DNA of 7,070 bases from Bacillota bacterium (GTDB lineage Bacteria; Bacillota; Clostridia; Tissierellales; Peptoniphilaceae), in assembly GCA_023418835.1 (NCBI GenBank), contig JAEZYW010000028.1:1-7070 (forward strand). Reading direction: 5' to 3'. The notes under the pieces are model-generated. The model was not told where the DNA came from. It worked only from the letters and a program-made list of their open reading frames with translations, and ran no database searches. Shown here one piece after another: positions 1 through 4,800 of the stretch. Numbering within the stretch: position 1 is the first letter of the stretch; each line of letters begins with the position of its first letter. The translations under genes were made by a program, and so were the position numbers.

Positions 1-81
1 ATCAGAAAGATATTTTCTTCCATATCCTTGTTCATTCTCTCTTACAATTTTTAATTTCGTTTCATAATCATATTTTGACAT
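1..81 (-). CDS. IS3-family transposase OrfA, N-terminal fragment (cut by window edge)
   Basis: ATG at 81-79 opens a frame that stays open to base 1 and gives 27 residues beginning MSKYDYETKLKIVRE and ending GYGRKYLSD. This is the usual start of the helix-turn-helix OrfA protein of IS3-family elements ('Y..E.K..IV.E...G..'), which binds the terminal repeats. In this family OrfA is normally fused to the DDE catalytic OrfB by a programmed -1 frameshift; OrfB is not in the window. The start is supported by an AGGGGG Shine-Dalgarno sequence seven bases upstream (89-94) and by its position just inside the element's terminal repeat. Whether the element is intact cannot be seen here. Confidence 0.8.
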   Translation of the reverse strand, partial: MSKYDYETKLKIVRENEQGYGRKYLSD

Positions 82-88
82 TAAAATA

Positions 89-117
89 CCCCCTAATCCA
101 TGTCCGGATTTAGGGGG
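89..117 (-). repeat. Hairpin in IS leader covering the OrfA ribosome binding site
   Basis: CCCCCTAATCC (89-99) and GGATTTAGGGGG (106-117) pair with one bulged base around a six-base loop. In the minus-strand transcript the 3' arm is the AGGGGG Shine-Dalgarno site of OrfA, so a transcript entering from outside would hide the ribosome site. It lies partly within the terminal repeat. This resembles the known way IS elements avoid expression from outside transcripts, but that role is inferred. Confidence 0.6.
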
Positions 118-218
118 TCACTACAATTTCTTGGTCCTTTTTTTATGTAATCCCGCCAACACTCCCCGCCAAAATTGGCTTTAAATGTCTGTGTGTTAGT
201 AATTGTCTTATTATTTAT

Positions 219-305
219 TGGTGCGAATGGGGGGAGTTGAACCCCCACGAGTAAATACTCACTGCCCCCTCAAGACAGCGCGTCTGCCTATTCCGCCACA
301 CTCGC
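219..305 (-). tRNA. tRNA-Leu(GAG)
   Basis: The minus strand folds as an 87-nt class II tRNA. The acceptor stem is GCGAGTG/CATTCGC (one G-U), the D-arm starts GCGGAATAGGCAGACGC, and the anticodon stem is CTGTC/GGCAG with loop TTGAGGG, giving anticodon GAG (reads CUC/CUU leucine codons). The long variable arm is GAGTA-TT-TACTC, the T-arm is GGGGG-TTCAACT-CCCCC, and the 3' CCA is encoded. The long variable arm and the G-C-G-start acceptor are typical of bacterial tRNA-Leu. A consensus promoter lies just upstream. No clear terminator is seen between its 3' end and the IS end (126-218); that spacer holds only a short GCCAA-AA-TTGGC palindrome and no gene. Confidence 0.97.
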
Positions 306-315
306 ATGGAATAAT

Positions 316-344
316 ATTATAAACATTTATTTTCAATTAGTCAA
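316..344 (-). promoter_or_regulatory. Sigma-A-type promoter of tRNA-Leu
   Basis: On the minus strand, TTGACT (344-339) and a perfect TATAAT (321-316) are separated by 17 bases. The expected start is about 4 bases before the mature tRNA 5' end. It faces away from the plus-strand promoter at 360-388, and the two -35 boxes are the arms of one inverted repeat. Confidence 0.9.
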
Positions 345-359
345 CACATGAGTTTTGCG

Positions 360-388
360 TTGACTTTTTATTTTTGCCTTGATAAAAT
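360..388 (+). promoter_or_regulatory. Sigma-A-type promoter for the 433-1011 gene
   Basis: TTGACT (360-365), a 17-base spacer, and TAAAAT (383-388). The predicted start is near 395, inside the palindrome at 392-410, so a protein bound there would block initiation. It is arranged back to back with the tRNA-Leu promoter. Confidence 0.75.
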
Positions 389-391
389 ATA

Positions 392-410
392 AATGCAAAT
401 CATTTGCATT
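392..410 (+). promoter_or_regulatory. Fur-family-like operator (perfect 9-1-9 palindrome)
   Basis: AATGCAAATCATTTGCATT is a perfect inverted repeat of nine bases around a central C. Its core TGCAAAT-C-ATTTGCA has the 7-1-7 layout of Fur/Zur/PerR boxes and matches TGATAAT-N-ATTATCA at 10 of 14 arm positions. It overlaps the predicted transcription start of the YcgQ-like gene, as expected of a repressor site. The layout is directly visible; which regulator (iron, zinc, peroxide or another dimer) binds is unknown. Confidence 0.55.
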
Positions 411-432
411 AAAAGAAAAGGAAATTAAATTT

Positions 433-1011
433 ATGAAAAAATTGATATTTATTGTCTTATTGTTTTTTATTGTTTCGGCCATTTTTAATAGAGTTATTAG
501 AAAGCTTATCCTCCCAGAGATCGTTGGAAATATCAAAGGTCAGGAGTTGGTTTCTGAAGAAAATTTATATTACGAAGATCTCAACGAGGGTTGCGAGTAT
601 GAGTTTAGCGAAGAGGAAAGTCATTTTCACGAAGAAATAGAGTTTGACAGAAGTGGAGATTTAATCGAAGTTGAAGAAGAAAATTTTCTCAATCATATGT
701 CAGATATATACTTAAACGGTTCTGAATATATGGGAAAGAAAATTACCTATGAAGGAATGTTTTTTTCAAATCTTGACGAAGAAAGTGGAAAAACTTACAA
801 ATACGTTTTGAGATATGGTCCAGGGTGTTGTGCTGAACATGGCTCTATTGGCCTTGAAATTTTCACCGACGATACATATGAGGATAAGGAGTGGGTGAGG
901 GTTACGGGAACTTTGACTGATTACCAAGGCCCTGAATATAAACATTTAGTTTTAGACGATGTGGAGATTGAAGTCCTAGAAACTAGGGGCAAGGAAACTG
1001 TAACACATTAG
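433..1011 (+). CDS. Membrane-anchored acidic protein resembling the YcgQ/TIGR03943 C-terminal domain
   Basis: Function is not established. The 192-residue protein has one hydrophobic N-terminal segment (about 4-18), no lipobox cysteine, then a strongly acidic stretch (about 40-85) with a His-Phe-His at 64-66. A C-terminal part (about 86-182) has the order Y-x-G-K (99-102), F/Y-E-G, R-Y-G-P-G-C-C (127-133), I-G-L-E and W-V-R-V-T-G (154-159). This pattern, above all the paired cysteines followed by W-V-x-V-x-G, resembles the C-terminal half of TIGR03943/DUF1980 (YcgQ) proteins. Those usually carry extra N-terminal membrane helices and pair with a YcgR-type permease, often near metal genes. No permease partner is visible here, so this looks like a stand-alone short version. 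The Cys-Cys and histidines could bind metal (inference). ATG 433 was chosen over an in-frame TTG at 379 because AAGGAAA lies at a good distance and 379 falls upstream of the predicted transcription start. Confidence 0.6.
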   Translation: MKKLIFIVLLFFIVSAIFNRVIRKLILPEIVGNIKGQELVSEENLYYEDLNEGCEYEFSEEESHFHEEIEFDRSGDLIEVEEENFLNHMSDIYLNGSEYMGKKITYEGMFFSNLDEESGKTYKYVLRYGPGCCAEHGSIGLEIFTDDTYEDKEWVRVTGTLTDYQGPEYKHLVLDDVEIEVLETRGKETVTH

Positions 1012-1015
1012 TAAT

Positions 1016-1045
1016 TTGAAAGAGGCCTCATATATCTGTTATAAT
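1016..1045 (+). promoter_or_regulatory. Promoter for the stalk-domain gene
   Basis: TTGAAA (1016-1021), an 18-base spacer and a perfect TATAAT (1040-1045) lie directly after the stop of the preceding gene. The expected start near 1052 leaves a short leader of about 27 bases with the GGAGG site. The gene may therefore be transcribed on its own as well as by readthrough from 360-388. Confidence 0.65.
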
Positions 1046-1078
1046 TGTGAACATAGTTTGGTATCAATGGAGGAAATA

Positions 1079-1618
1079 ATGAAAAGAAAATATATTGTAG
1101 CGATTTTGCTACTTGTCATGATAATTAACTTTGTTCCTAGAAACGCAAGTGCAATTGAAGATAGAGAAGTAAAGCTTTTGATTAACGGAAAATATGTCAA
1201 AAGCGATGTAAAGCCTTTTTTAAAAGATGCTAGAACTTTAGTGCCAATTAGAGTTATTTCTGAAACTTTGGGATATGATGTGGACTGGGATGACAATTTG
1301 GTAACTGTAACAATTTCAAAATGGAGCGATAGATACAACAGTTATCAAGGTTTATTCGTCTTAAATATCGACTCTAGAGTTGTGGTGAGTTACGACTTAG
1401 AAAAGGTAAATGCCCTTTTTGGAAAAGCTAGCCCAAGTGATAAAGAAGTGCGATCTGTTATGGAAGAAAGTGCAGAGACTTCAGAAATCGACGTCGCTCC
1501 CACAGTTATAAACGGAAGGACTTACGTTCCCATTCGAGTTGTGGCAGAGGCTATGGGGGAAAAAATTAGCTGGGACCACGACAATTGGACTGTAGTAATA
1601 GAATCAAAAACAGAATAA
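1079..1618 (+). CDS. Secreted stalk-domain protein (copper amine oxidase N-terminal-like domain)
   Basis: This 179-residue protein has a signal peptide (KRK, hydrophobic 6-20, likely cleavage after Ala-Ser-Ala at 25). It then carries the two half-repeats of the Cu_amine_oxidN1 ('stalk') fold. The first is about 31-79, with INGKYV and RTLVPIRVISETLGYDVDW at 52-70. The second is about 140-174, with VINGRTYVPIRVVAEAMG at 143-160 and ISW. About 60 residues of less conserved, charged sequence separate the halves. Such domains are common in extracellular and wall proteins of Clostridia and relatives and mediate folding or attachment; they carry no oxidase activity alone and no catalytic domain is present. 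A gene for an SLH protein follows, suggesting a shared surface setting. ATG 1079 is preceded by GGAGGAAATA; an in-frame TTG at 1016 would coincide with the promoter and add a non-signal N-terminus, so it was rejected. Confidence 0.85.
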   Translation: MKRKYIVAILLLVMIINFVPRNASAIEDREVKLLINGKYVKSDVKPFLKDARTLVPIRVISETLGYDVDWDDNLVTVTISKWSDRYNSYQGLFVLNIDSRVVVSYDLEKVNALFGKASPSDKEVRSVMEESAETSEIDVAPTVINGRTYVPIRVVAEAMGEKISWDHDNWTVVIESKTE

Positions 1619-1629
1619 TTTTATTGTAG

Positions 1630-1660
1630 AAAAGCTGTAACTAAGAATTTTAGAGCTTTT
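1630..1660 (+). terminator. Weak hairpin after the stalk gene
   Basis: AAAAGCT (1630-1636) and AGCTTTT (1654-1660) pair perfectly, with a possible inner CTAA/TTAG helix. It begins 12 bases after the stop codon. The U-run is formed by the arm itself and is short, so termination would be weak. A stronger hairpin follows at 1671. Confidence 0.35.
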
Positions 1661-1670
1661 GCACATTGGG

Positions 1671-1706
1671 AATAGATAAGTTTTCTAAGAAGACTTATCT
1701 ATTTTT
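1671..1706 (+). terminator. Rho-independent terminator after the stalk gene
   Basis: AATAGATAAGT (1671-1681) and ACTTATCTATT (1693-1703) form a perfect 11-bp A/T-rich stem with an 11-base loop, and the run of Ts continues past the stem. It separates the 433-1618 pair from the SLH gene. Confidence 0.75.
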
Positions 1707-1747
1707 AACTGTAATCATATCGTAAAATAGTCTTTGAATTCTTGGGG

Positions 1748-1779
1748 TATAATTGAGCTAGTATATAAACAAAGGTGAT
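1748..1779 (+). promoter_or_regulatory. Candidate -10 box and ribosome site of the SLH gene
   Basis: A perfect TATAAT lies at 1748-1753 and the ribosome site AAAGGTGAT at 1771-1779 before ATG 1785. No good -35 hexamer stands 16-18 bases upstream; TTGAAT (1734-1739) is too close. The promoter is therefore plausible but may need an activator, or another -10 such as TATAAA (1764-1769). Confidence 0.45.
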
Positions 1780-1784
1780 GAAAA

Positions 1785-2447
1785 ATGACGAAAAAGAGAT
1801 TGCCTTTGGTTTTCATAATGTTACTTGTGTTTATTTTTTCAAACACTTCAGAAATTCTAGCATTCAAAGACATGAACAATCATTGGTCTTCAGAATACGT
1901 TACAGTCCTCAGCTCCAAAGACATCATAACCGGGTATGATGATAATACATTTAAGCCCGACAACAACATTACTCGTGGAGAATATTACGCAATAATAAAT
2001 CGTCTTGCGGGTTATACTAGAACTTATGCAGTAAGTTTTTCAGATGTTAAAAGGACAGATTGGTTTTATGAAGAAGTAGCTAAGGGAATCAAGGCAGGCT
2101 ACATTACGCCTACAACAGGCATGTTAAACCCAAACAAACAAATAACCAGAGAAGAAGCCATTTCAATTTTAGGATATGTTTTTAAGCTCAGTCCTAATAT
2201 AGAAGCGACGGAAAACTTCAAAGACAAGGCAAGTATAAAACAAGACGCAAGAGGCTATACAGGAGCCTTAGTAGATATGAAAATTATCGAGGGTTTTCCC
2301 GATGGAAATATTTATCCGAAGAGGGAAATAACTAGAGGAGAGATTTCAAAAATCATAACTCTTCTTTTAGATGATCAAGGAACGCCCAAGAACACTTTTC
2401 TAATGGACTCAGAAATTAAATTTGGTCCAAAATCACTGTACAATTGA
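1785..2447 (+). CDS. Secreted SLH protein with three S-layer homology repeats
   Basis: The 220-residue protein has a signal peptide (TKKR, hydrophobic 6-18, cleavage likely after Ile-Leu-Ala at 26). Three SLH repeats follow and fill nearly all of the mature chain. Repeat 1 is about 27-76 (FKDMNNHW, then ITGYDDNTFKPDNNITRGE). Repeat 2 is about 84-136 (FSDVKRTDWFYEEV, then NPNKQITREEA). Repeat 3 is about 143-195 (FKDKASIKQDARGY, then IEGFPDGNIYPKREITRGE). The ITRGE/ITREE motifs match the family's binding signature (usually ITRAE). Three SLH repeats form a trimer-like bundle that binds pyruvylated secondary wall polymer, so the protein is expected on the cell wall. There is no effector domain apart from a tail of about 25 residues, which is unusual. 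It could be a wall-occupying or regulatory module, or a remnant of a larger protein. Confidence 0.9.
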   Translation: MTKKRLPLVFIMLLVFIFSNTSEILAFKDMNNHWSSEYVTVLSSKDIITGYDDNTFKPDNNITRGEYYAIINRLAGYTRTYAVSFSDVKRTDWFYEEVAKGIKAGYITPTTGMLNPNKQITREEAISILGYVFKLSPNIEATENFKDKASIKQDARGYTGALVDMKIIEGFPDGNIYPKREITRGEISKIITLLLDDQGTPKNTFLMDSEIKFGPKSLYN

Positions 2448-2552
2448 GAACGGATAGAGCGTTCTTTAGACTAAAGCAAATTTCAAAAGGATATTATCTT
2501 CCACATCTTTGAATAAGTTTGCAAACTCTTTAGAACGGTTAGATCGTTCTTT
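2447..2552 (+). repeat. Duplicated hairpin flanking a structured spacer
   Basis: AGAACG-GATAGAG-CGTTCT (2447-2465) recurs as AGAACG-GTTAGAT-CGTTCT (2532-2550). Both copies are followed by TTT, and the 21-base units differ at two positions. The first copy overlaps the A of the SLH gene's TGA stop; the second is a terminator. Either arm of one copy can pair with the opposite arm of the other, so alternative folds exist. Confidence 0.7.
2476..2522 (+). other. Predicted stem-loop between the duplicated hairpins
   Basis: GCAAAT (2476-2481) pairs with GTTTGC (2517-2522), TTCAAA (2482-2487) with TTTGAA (2508-2513), and GAT (2490-2492) with ATC (2505-2507). A three-base bulge and a 12-base loop remain. 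It is preceded by the palindrome CTTTAGACTAAAG (2464-2476). It could be part of a 3' UTR structure or a small RNA; no known family was recognised. Confidence 0.4.
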
Positions 2553-2555
2553 TTT
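2532..2555 (+). terminator. Rho-independent terminator after the SLH gene
   Basis: The stem AGAACG/CGTTCT with a seven-base loop is followed directly by a run of six Ts (2550-2555). It lies 14 bases before the -35 box of the rubrerythrin promoter. Confidence 0.8.
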
Positions 2556-2568
2556 ATTTACTAATAAT

Positions 2569-2597
2569 TTAACATATTACAAATTATGGTATATAAT
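2569..2597 (+). promoter_or_regulatory. Promoter of rubrerythrin
   Basis: TTAACA (2569-2574, five of six to consensus), a 17-base spacer and a perfect TATAAT (2592-2597). The expected start near 2604 gives a very short leader that begins at the GAGGTGAT ribosome site (2606-2612). No PerR-like box is obvious across it. Confidence 0.8.
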
Positions 2598-2617
2598 ATT
2601 ATTCTGAGGTGATAGAA

Positions 2618-3199
2618 ATGAGTTTAAAAGGAACGAAAACAGCTGAAAATTTACTAAAATCTTACGCTGGGGAAATGCAAGCAAACGGCAGATATAATCA
2701 ATTTGCTAAAATTGCTAAAAAAGAAGGATACGTTCAGATTGAAAGAATTTTTGCTGAAACGGCAAACCAAGAAGTGGAACACGCAAAAGTGTTTTACAAA
2801 TATCTTGCTAAAGAATTTCACAATGAACACATCGAGATAACGGCTAGTTATCCAGTAGAATTGGGAACGACAGAAGAAAATCTTATTGCCGCTGCTGCAG
2901 GAGAAAAGGAAGAGTGGTCTGATCTTTATCCAACTTTTAGGGATATTGCTAAAGAAGAAGGCTTTGATGAGATAGCTCACAGTTTCCAAGAGATATCAGA
3001 AGTAGAAGAAAACCACGAAGAGAGATACTTAAAATTATTAAAAAATCTTCAAGAAGGAAAAGTTTTCAAAAGAGACGTGGAAGAAAAATGGTATTGTCAA
3101 AACTGTGGATACATCCACACTGGCTTTGAAGCTCCAGAGGAATGCCCTGCTTGCAAACATAAGAGGGAATACTTCAAATTATTTAGAGAAGATTATTAA
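2618..3199 (+). CDS. rbr: Rubrerythrin
   Basis: A 193-residue cytoplasmic non-haem iron protein that reduces hydrogen peroxide to water with electrons from rubredoxin or NAD(P)H-linked donors; it is a main peroxide defence of anaerobes. The N-terminal ferritin-like four-helix domain supplies the di-iron ligands: Glu19, Glu52-x-x-His55 (EVEHAK), Glu96 and Glu99 (GEKEEW), and Glu128-x-x-Glu131 with His133 nearby (EVEENHEERY). The C-terminal rubredoxin-like domain (about 157-193) holds Cys160-x-x-Cys163 and Cys176-x-x-Cys179 for the mononuclear iron. Length and domain order are those of classical rubrerythrin. ATG 2618 was chosen because GAGGTGAT precedes it at good distance; an upstream GTG at 2609 lies inside that ribosome site. 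The gene has its own promoter and terminators on both sides, so it is monocistronic. Confidence 0.97.
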   Translation: MSLKGTKTAENLLKSYAGEMQANGRYNQFAKIAKKEGYVQIERIFAETANQEVEHAKVFYKYLAKEFHNEHIEITASYPVELGTTEENLIAAAAGEKEEWSDLYPTFRDIAKEEGFDEIAHSFQEISEVEENHEERYLKLLKNLQEGKVFKRDVEEKWYCQNCGYIHTGFEAPEECPACKHKREYFKLFREDY

Positions 3200-3217
3200 T
3201 CTAGAAATAATTAATTA

Positions 3218-3320
3218 AATATTGCAAATCTTTGATTTATTCCCTTAGAAGGTGAGTATAGATAAAACTTTTACTAAACTTCCAAAGGATTATAAATTCT
3301 AGGTTTGCAGTATTTTTTTA
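3218..3320 (+). terminator. Long-arm terminator / structured RNA after rubrerythrin
   Basis: AATATTGCAAATC (3218-3230) can pair over 13 positions, two of them G-U, with GGTTTGCAGTATT (3302-3314). Seven further Ts to about 3320 complete an intrinsic-terminator shape. About 70 bases lie between the arms, far more than a normal terminator loop. They contain a further possible stem of GAAG/CTTC and AGTA/TACT separated by a symmetric internal loop. A competing helix AATCTTT/AAAGGATT would break the outer stem. It may simply be the rubrerythrin 3' UTR, or a leader or small RNA; no family was recognised. Confidence 0.5.
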
Positions 3321-3326
3321 TTTAGA

Positions 3327-3361
3327 AAAATTGATAAATTATAAGCAATGCTTTCAATTTT
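3327..3361 (+). promoter_or_regulatory. Nested palindrome upstream of the MATE gene (candidate operator)
   Basis: AAAATTGA (3327-3334) and TCAATTTT (3354-3361) are perfect inverted repeats. Between them, next to the right arm, lies the perfect palindrome AAGCAATGCTT (3343-3353). The right arm overlaps the expected -35 position of the promoter with -10 at 3374. This suggests a regulator site, possibly a local drug-responsive repressor or activator, but no regulator gene is in the window. Confidence 0.4.
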
Positions 3362-3373
3362 CATACTTTAATG

Positions 3374-3379
3374 TATAAT
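3374..3379 (+). promoter_or_regulatory. Candidate -10 box of the MATE-walJ-surE operon
   Basis: TATAAT stands 56 bases before the TTG start. The -35 region 16-17 bases upstream (TTTCAA or CTTTCA) is poor and lies in the palindrome at 3343-3361, so the promoter may depend on a bound activator or be blocked by a repressor. Confidence 0.5.
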
Positions 3380-3435
3380 TACTGAGTACCCTTTAGATTA
3401 ATGATTAAATATAAATTAGAATTCAGGTGAATTAT

Positions 3436-4776
3436 TTGGAAAGAGATTTAACTAGAGGAAACCCTCTCAATTTGATACTTGCCCTTTCTATTCCCCAGGT
3501 TTTGGGTGCAATCTTACAACTAATGTACAACACTGTAGACGCTATAATTGTAGGAAACTTCGTAGGAGAATCTGCCTTGGCGGGTGTAGGTTTATCAGTG
3601 CCAATTACATTTTTGATGAACTCCATTATGTTGGGAATGGGTGCGGGAGTTTCTGTTGTTGTGGGTCAATACTTTGGTGCAAAAGATTACGAGGACATGA
3701 GAGAGTCTGTTGGAACTTCCATAGTCTCCCTAGTGCCCATTACTATAGTTATTTCAATTCTTGCATTTGTGACGACTGAACCAATATTAAGATTAATAAA
3801 CACTCCTCCAGAAGCTTTTCAACACGCAAGTGATTACATGAAAATTTACTTTTCTGGAATGATCTTCATGCTTTTATATAACCTATATTCATCGGTTTTA
3901 AGAGCGGTAGGAGATGCTAGAAGCCCCCTATTGTTTTTGGCAATTGCGGCTTCGATAAATGTGGGATTGGACTTATTATTTGTAGTTAAATTTAACATGG
4001 GAACTGCCGGAGCAGCTTATGCAACAGTGGTTTCACAAGGGATTTCAAGTTTATTTTGTGTAATTTATATAAAGAAAAAATTGCCCTTGTTGTCATTATC
4101 GAGAAAAGAATATAAATTTACCCAAAGGAAGTTTAACTTGATTATGAGATTTGGATTGCCCTCGGCAATACAGATGAGTGTAATTTCTTTAGGTAACATG
4201 GCAATACAAAACCTTTTAAACTCATATGGAGTTCAAGCAGTTGCAGGATTTACATCCGCCTTTAGAATAGACTCCTTTATAGTAATGCCATATATGAACG
4301 TAGGGATTGCCCTTGCAAGTTTTACAGGACAAAATATTGGAGCCCTTCTTTTTGACAGGGTTCAAGAAGGATTAAAAAGTGCATACAAAATCTTGGTGGC
4401 AATTTCTTTAATAGGCCTACCAATAGTTTGGTTTTTTACATCCCAACTAGTGGGAATTTTTTTAGATAGCAGTTCTGTTGAATCTATTAACATCGGGGTA
4501 TCAATGCTTAGGGGATTGGTTCCCTTCTATATATTCTTAGGACTTTTAAACAATACAACTGGACTTTTAAGGGGAGCCGGAGATAATATGTGGTCTCTTT
4601 ACGGTTCTTTAGTTGTAATGGTCGTTAGAATTATAGCGGCTTATATGTTAAATCCAATCCTTGGAATTTCCAGCATTTGGTATGGACAAGTAATTGGATG
4701 GATTGCAGGATTTGTCTTTGTTTACGCAAGATTTTTATCAGGACGATGGAAAGAAAAGGGAATTAAAAGAATTTAA
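3436..4776 (+). CDS. MATE-family efflux transporter
   Basis: This 446-residue inner-membrane protein has about twelve hydrophobic segments and the typical MATE opening (MERDLTRGNPLNLILALSIP). It is a Na+ or H+ antiporter that exports drugs or metabolites. Conserved features include YNTVDAIIVG with Asp35 in the first helix and GAGVSVVVGQYFGA in the second. The second half has its own PSAIQMS and GQNIGA segments, showing the two-bundle repeat. Length fits the family. The start is taken as TTG 3436: AGGTGA (3425-3430) sits five bases upstream, and the protein then begins exactly where relatives do. An in-frame GTG at 3427 lies inside that ribosome site and has no ribosome site of its own. Twenty-one bases separate its stop from the walJ start and no terminator intervenes, so the genes are probably co-transcribed. 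Substrate is unknown. Confidence 0.93.
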   Translation: MERDLTRGNPLNLILALSIPQVLGAILQLMYNTVDAIIVGNFVGESALAGVGLSVPITFLMNSIMLGMGAGVSVVVGQYFGAKDYEDMRESVGTSIVSLVPITIVISILAFVTTEPILRLINTPPEAFQHASDYMKIYFSGMIFMLLYNLYSSVLRAVGDARSPLLFLAIAASINVGLDLLFVVKFNMGTAGAAYATVVSQGISSLFCVIYIKKKLPLLSLSRKEYKFTQRKFNLIMRFGLPSAIQMSVISLGNMAIQNLLNSYGVQAVAGFTSAFRIDSFIVMPYMNVGIALASFTGQNIGALLFDRVQEGLKSAYKILVAISLIGLPIVWFFTSQLVGIFLDSSSVESINIGVSMLRGLVPFYIFLGLLNNTTGLLRGAGDNMWSLYGSLVVMVVRIIAAYMLNPILGISSIWYGQVIGWIAGFVFVYARFLSGRWKEKGIKRI

Positions 4777-4784
4777 ATAAAGTT

Positions 4785-4800
4785 AGGATGATATCTTATC
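4785..4800 (+). promoter_or_regulatory. Ribosome site and ATC start of the walJ-like gene
   Basis: AGGA (4785-4788) within AGGATGAT lies nine bases before ATC 4798-4800. The ATC occupies the exact place where relatives have ATG (I/M-K-F-C-S-L-S-S-G-S-S-G-N). A TGA at 4789-4791 closes the frame upstream, and no ATG, GTG or TTG occurs in this frame until TTG 4999. The ATG at 4788 is in another frame and reaches TAG after 16 codons. Confidence 0.6.

Larger units (their letters stand above)
1..125 (-). mobile_element. IS3-family (IS150-like) insertion sequence, left end, partial
   Basis: Read on the minus strand from 125, the sequence begins TGTAGTGACCCCCTAAATCC, which has the TG start and the TGTA-TGACCCC pattern I recognise from left terminal repeats of IS150-group IS3 elements. 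An OrfA-like reading frame starts 44 bases inside and runs off the window at base 1. The outer boundary at 125/126 is inferred from the TG end. The other end and the target duplication lie outside the window, so the 3-4 bp duplication (candidate ATT/ATTT at 126-129) cannot be confirmed. The element lies about 93 bp downstream of the tRNA-Leu 3' end and points away from it. Confidence 0.75.

Noticed and set aside
126..218. Terminator for tRNA-Leu on the minus strand
   Set aside because: Only a short GCCAA-AA-TTGGC palindrome without a following T run on the minus strand was seen.
379..432. Upstream TTG start for the YcgQ-like gene
   Set aside because: It lies before the predicted transcription start, overlaps the promoter -10 and has no ribosome site; ATG 433 has one and gives a clean membrane anchor.
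1016..1078. TTG start extending the stalk protein by 21 residues
   Set aside because: It coincides with the -35 box and would put a non-signal sequence, including two cysteines, ahead of a good signal peptide; ATG 1079 has GGAGG.
1039..1338. Minus-strand open frames such as 1039-1338, 2654-2989 and 5763-6020
   Set aside because: They are antisense to well-supported genes, lack ribosome sites and look like no protein family.
2447..2552. Duplicated 21-base units as a CRISPR array or MITE
   Set aside because: Only two units, each a simple hairpin with one serving as terminator; no regular spacers, cas genes or target duplication.
3218..3435. A known riboswitch or T-box ahead of the MATE gene
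   Set aside because: No recognisable conserved core of guanidine, yybP-ykoY, T-box or similar classes, and the structured part lies upstream of the likely MATE promoter.
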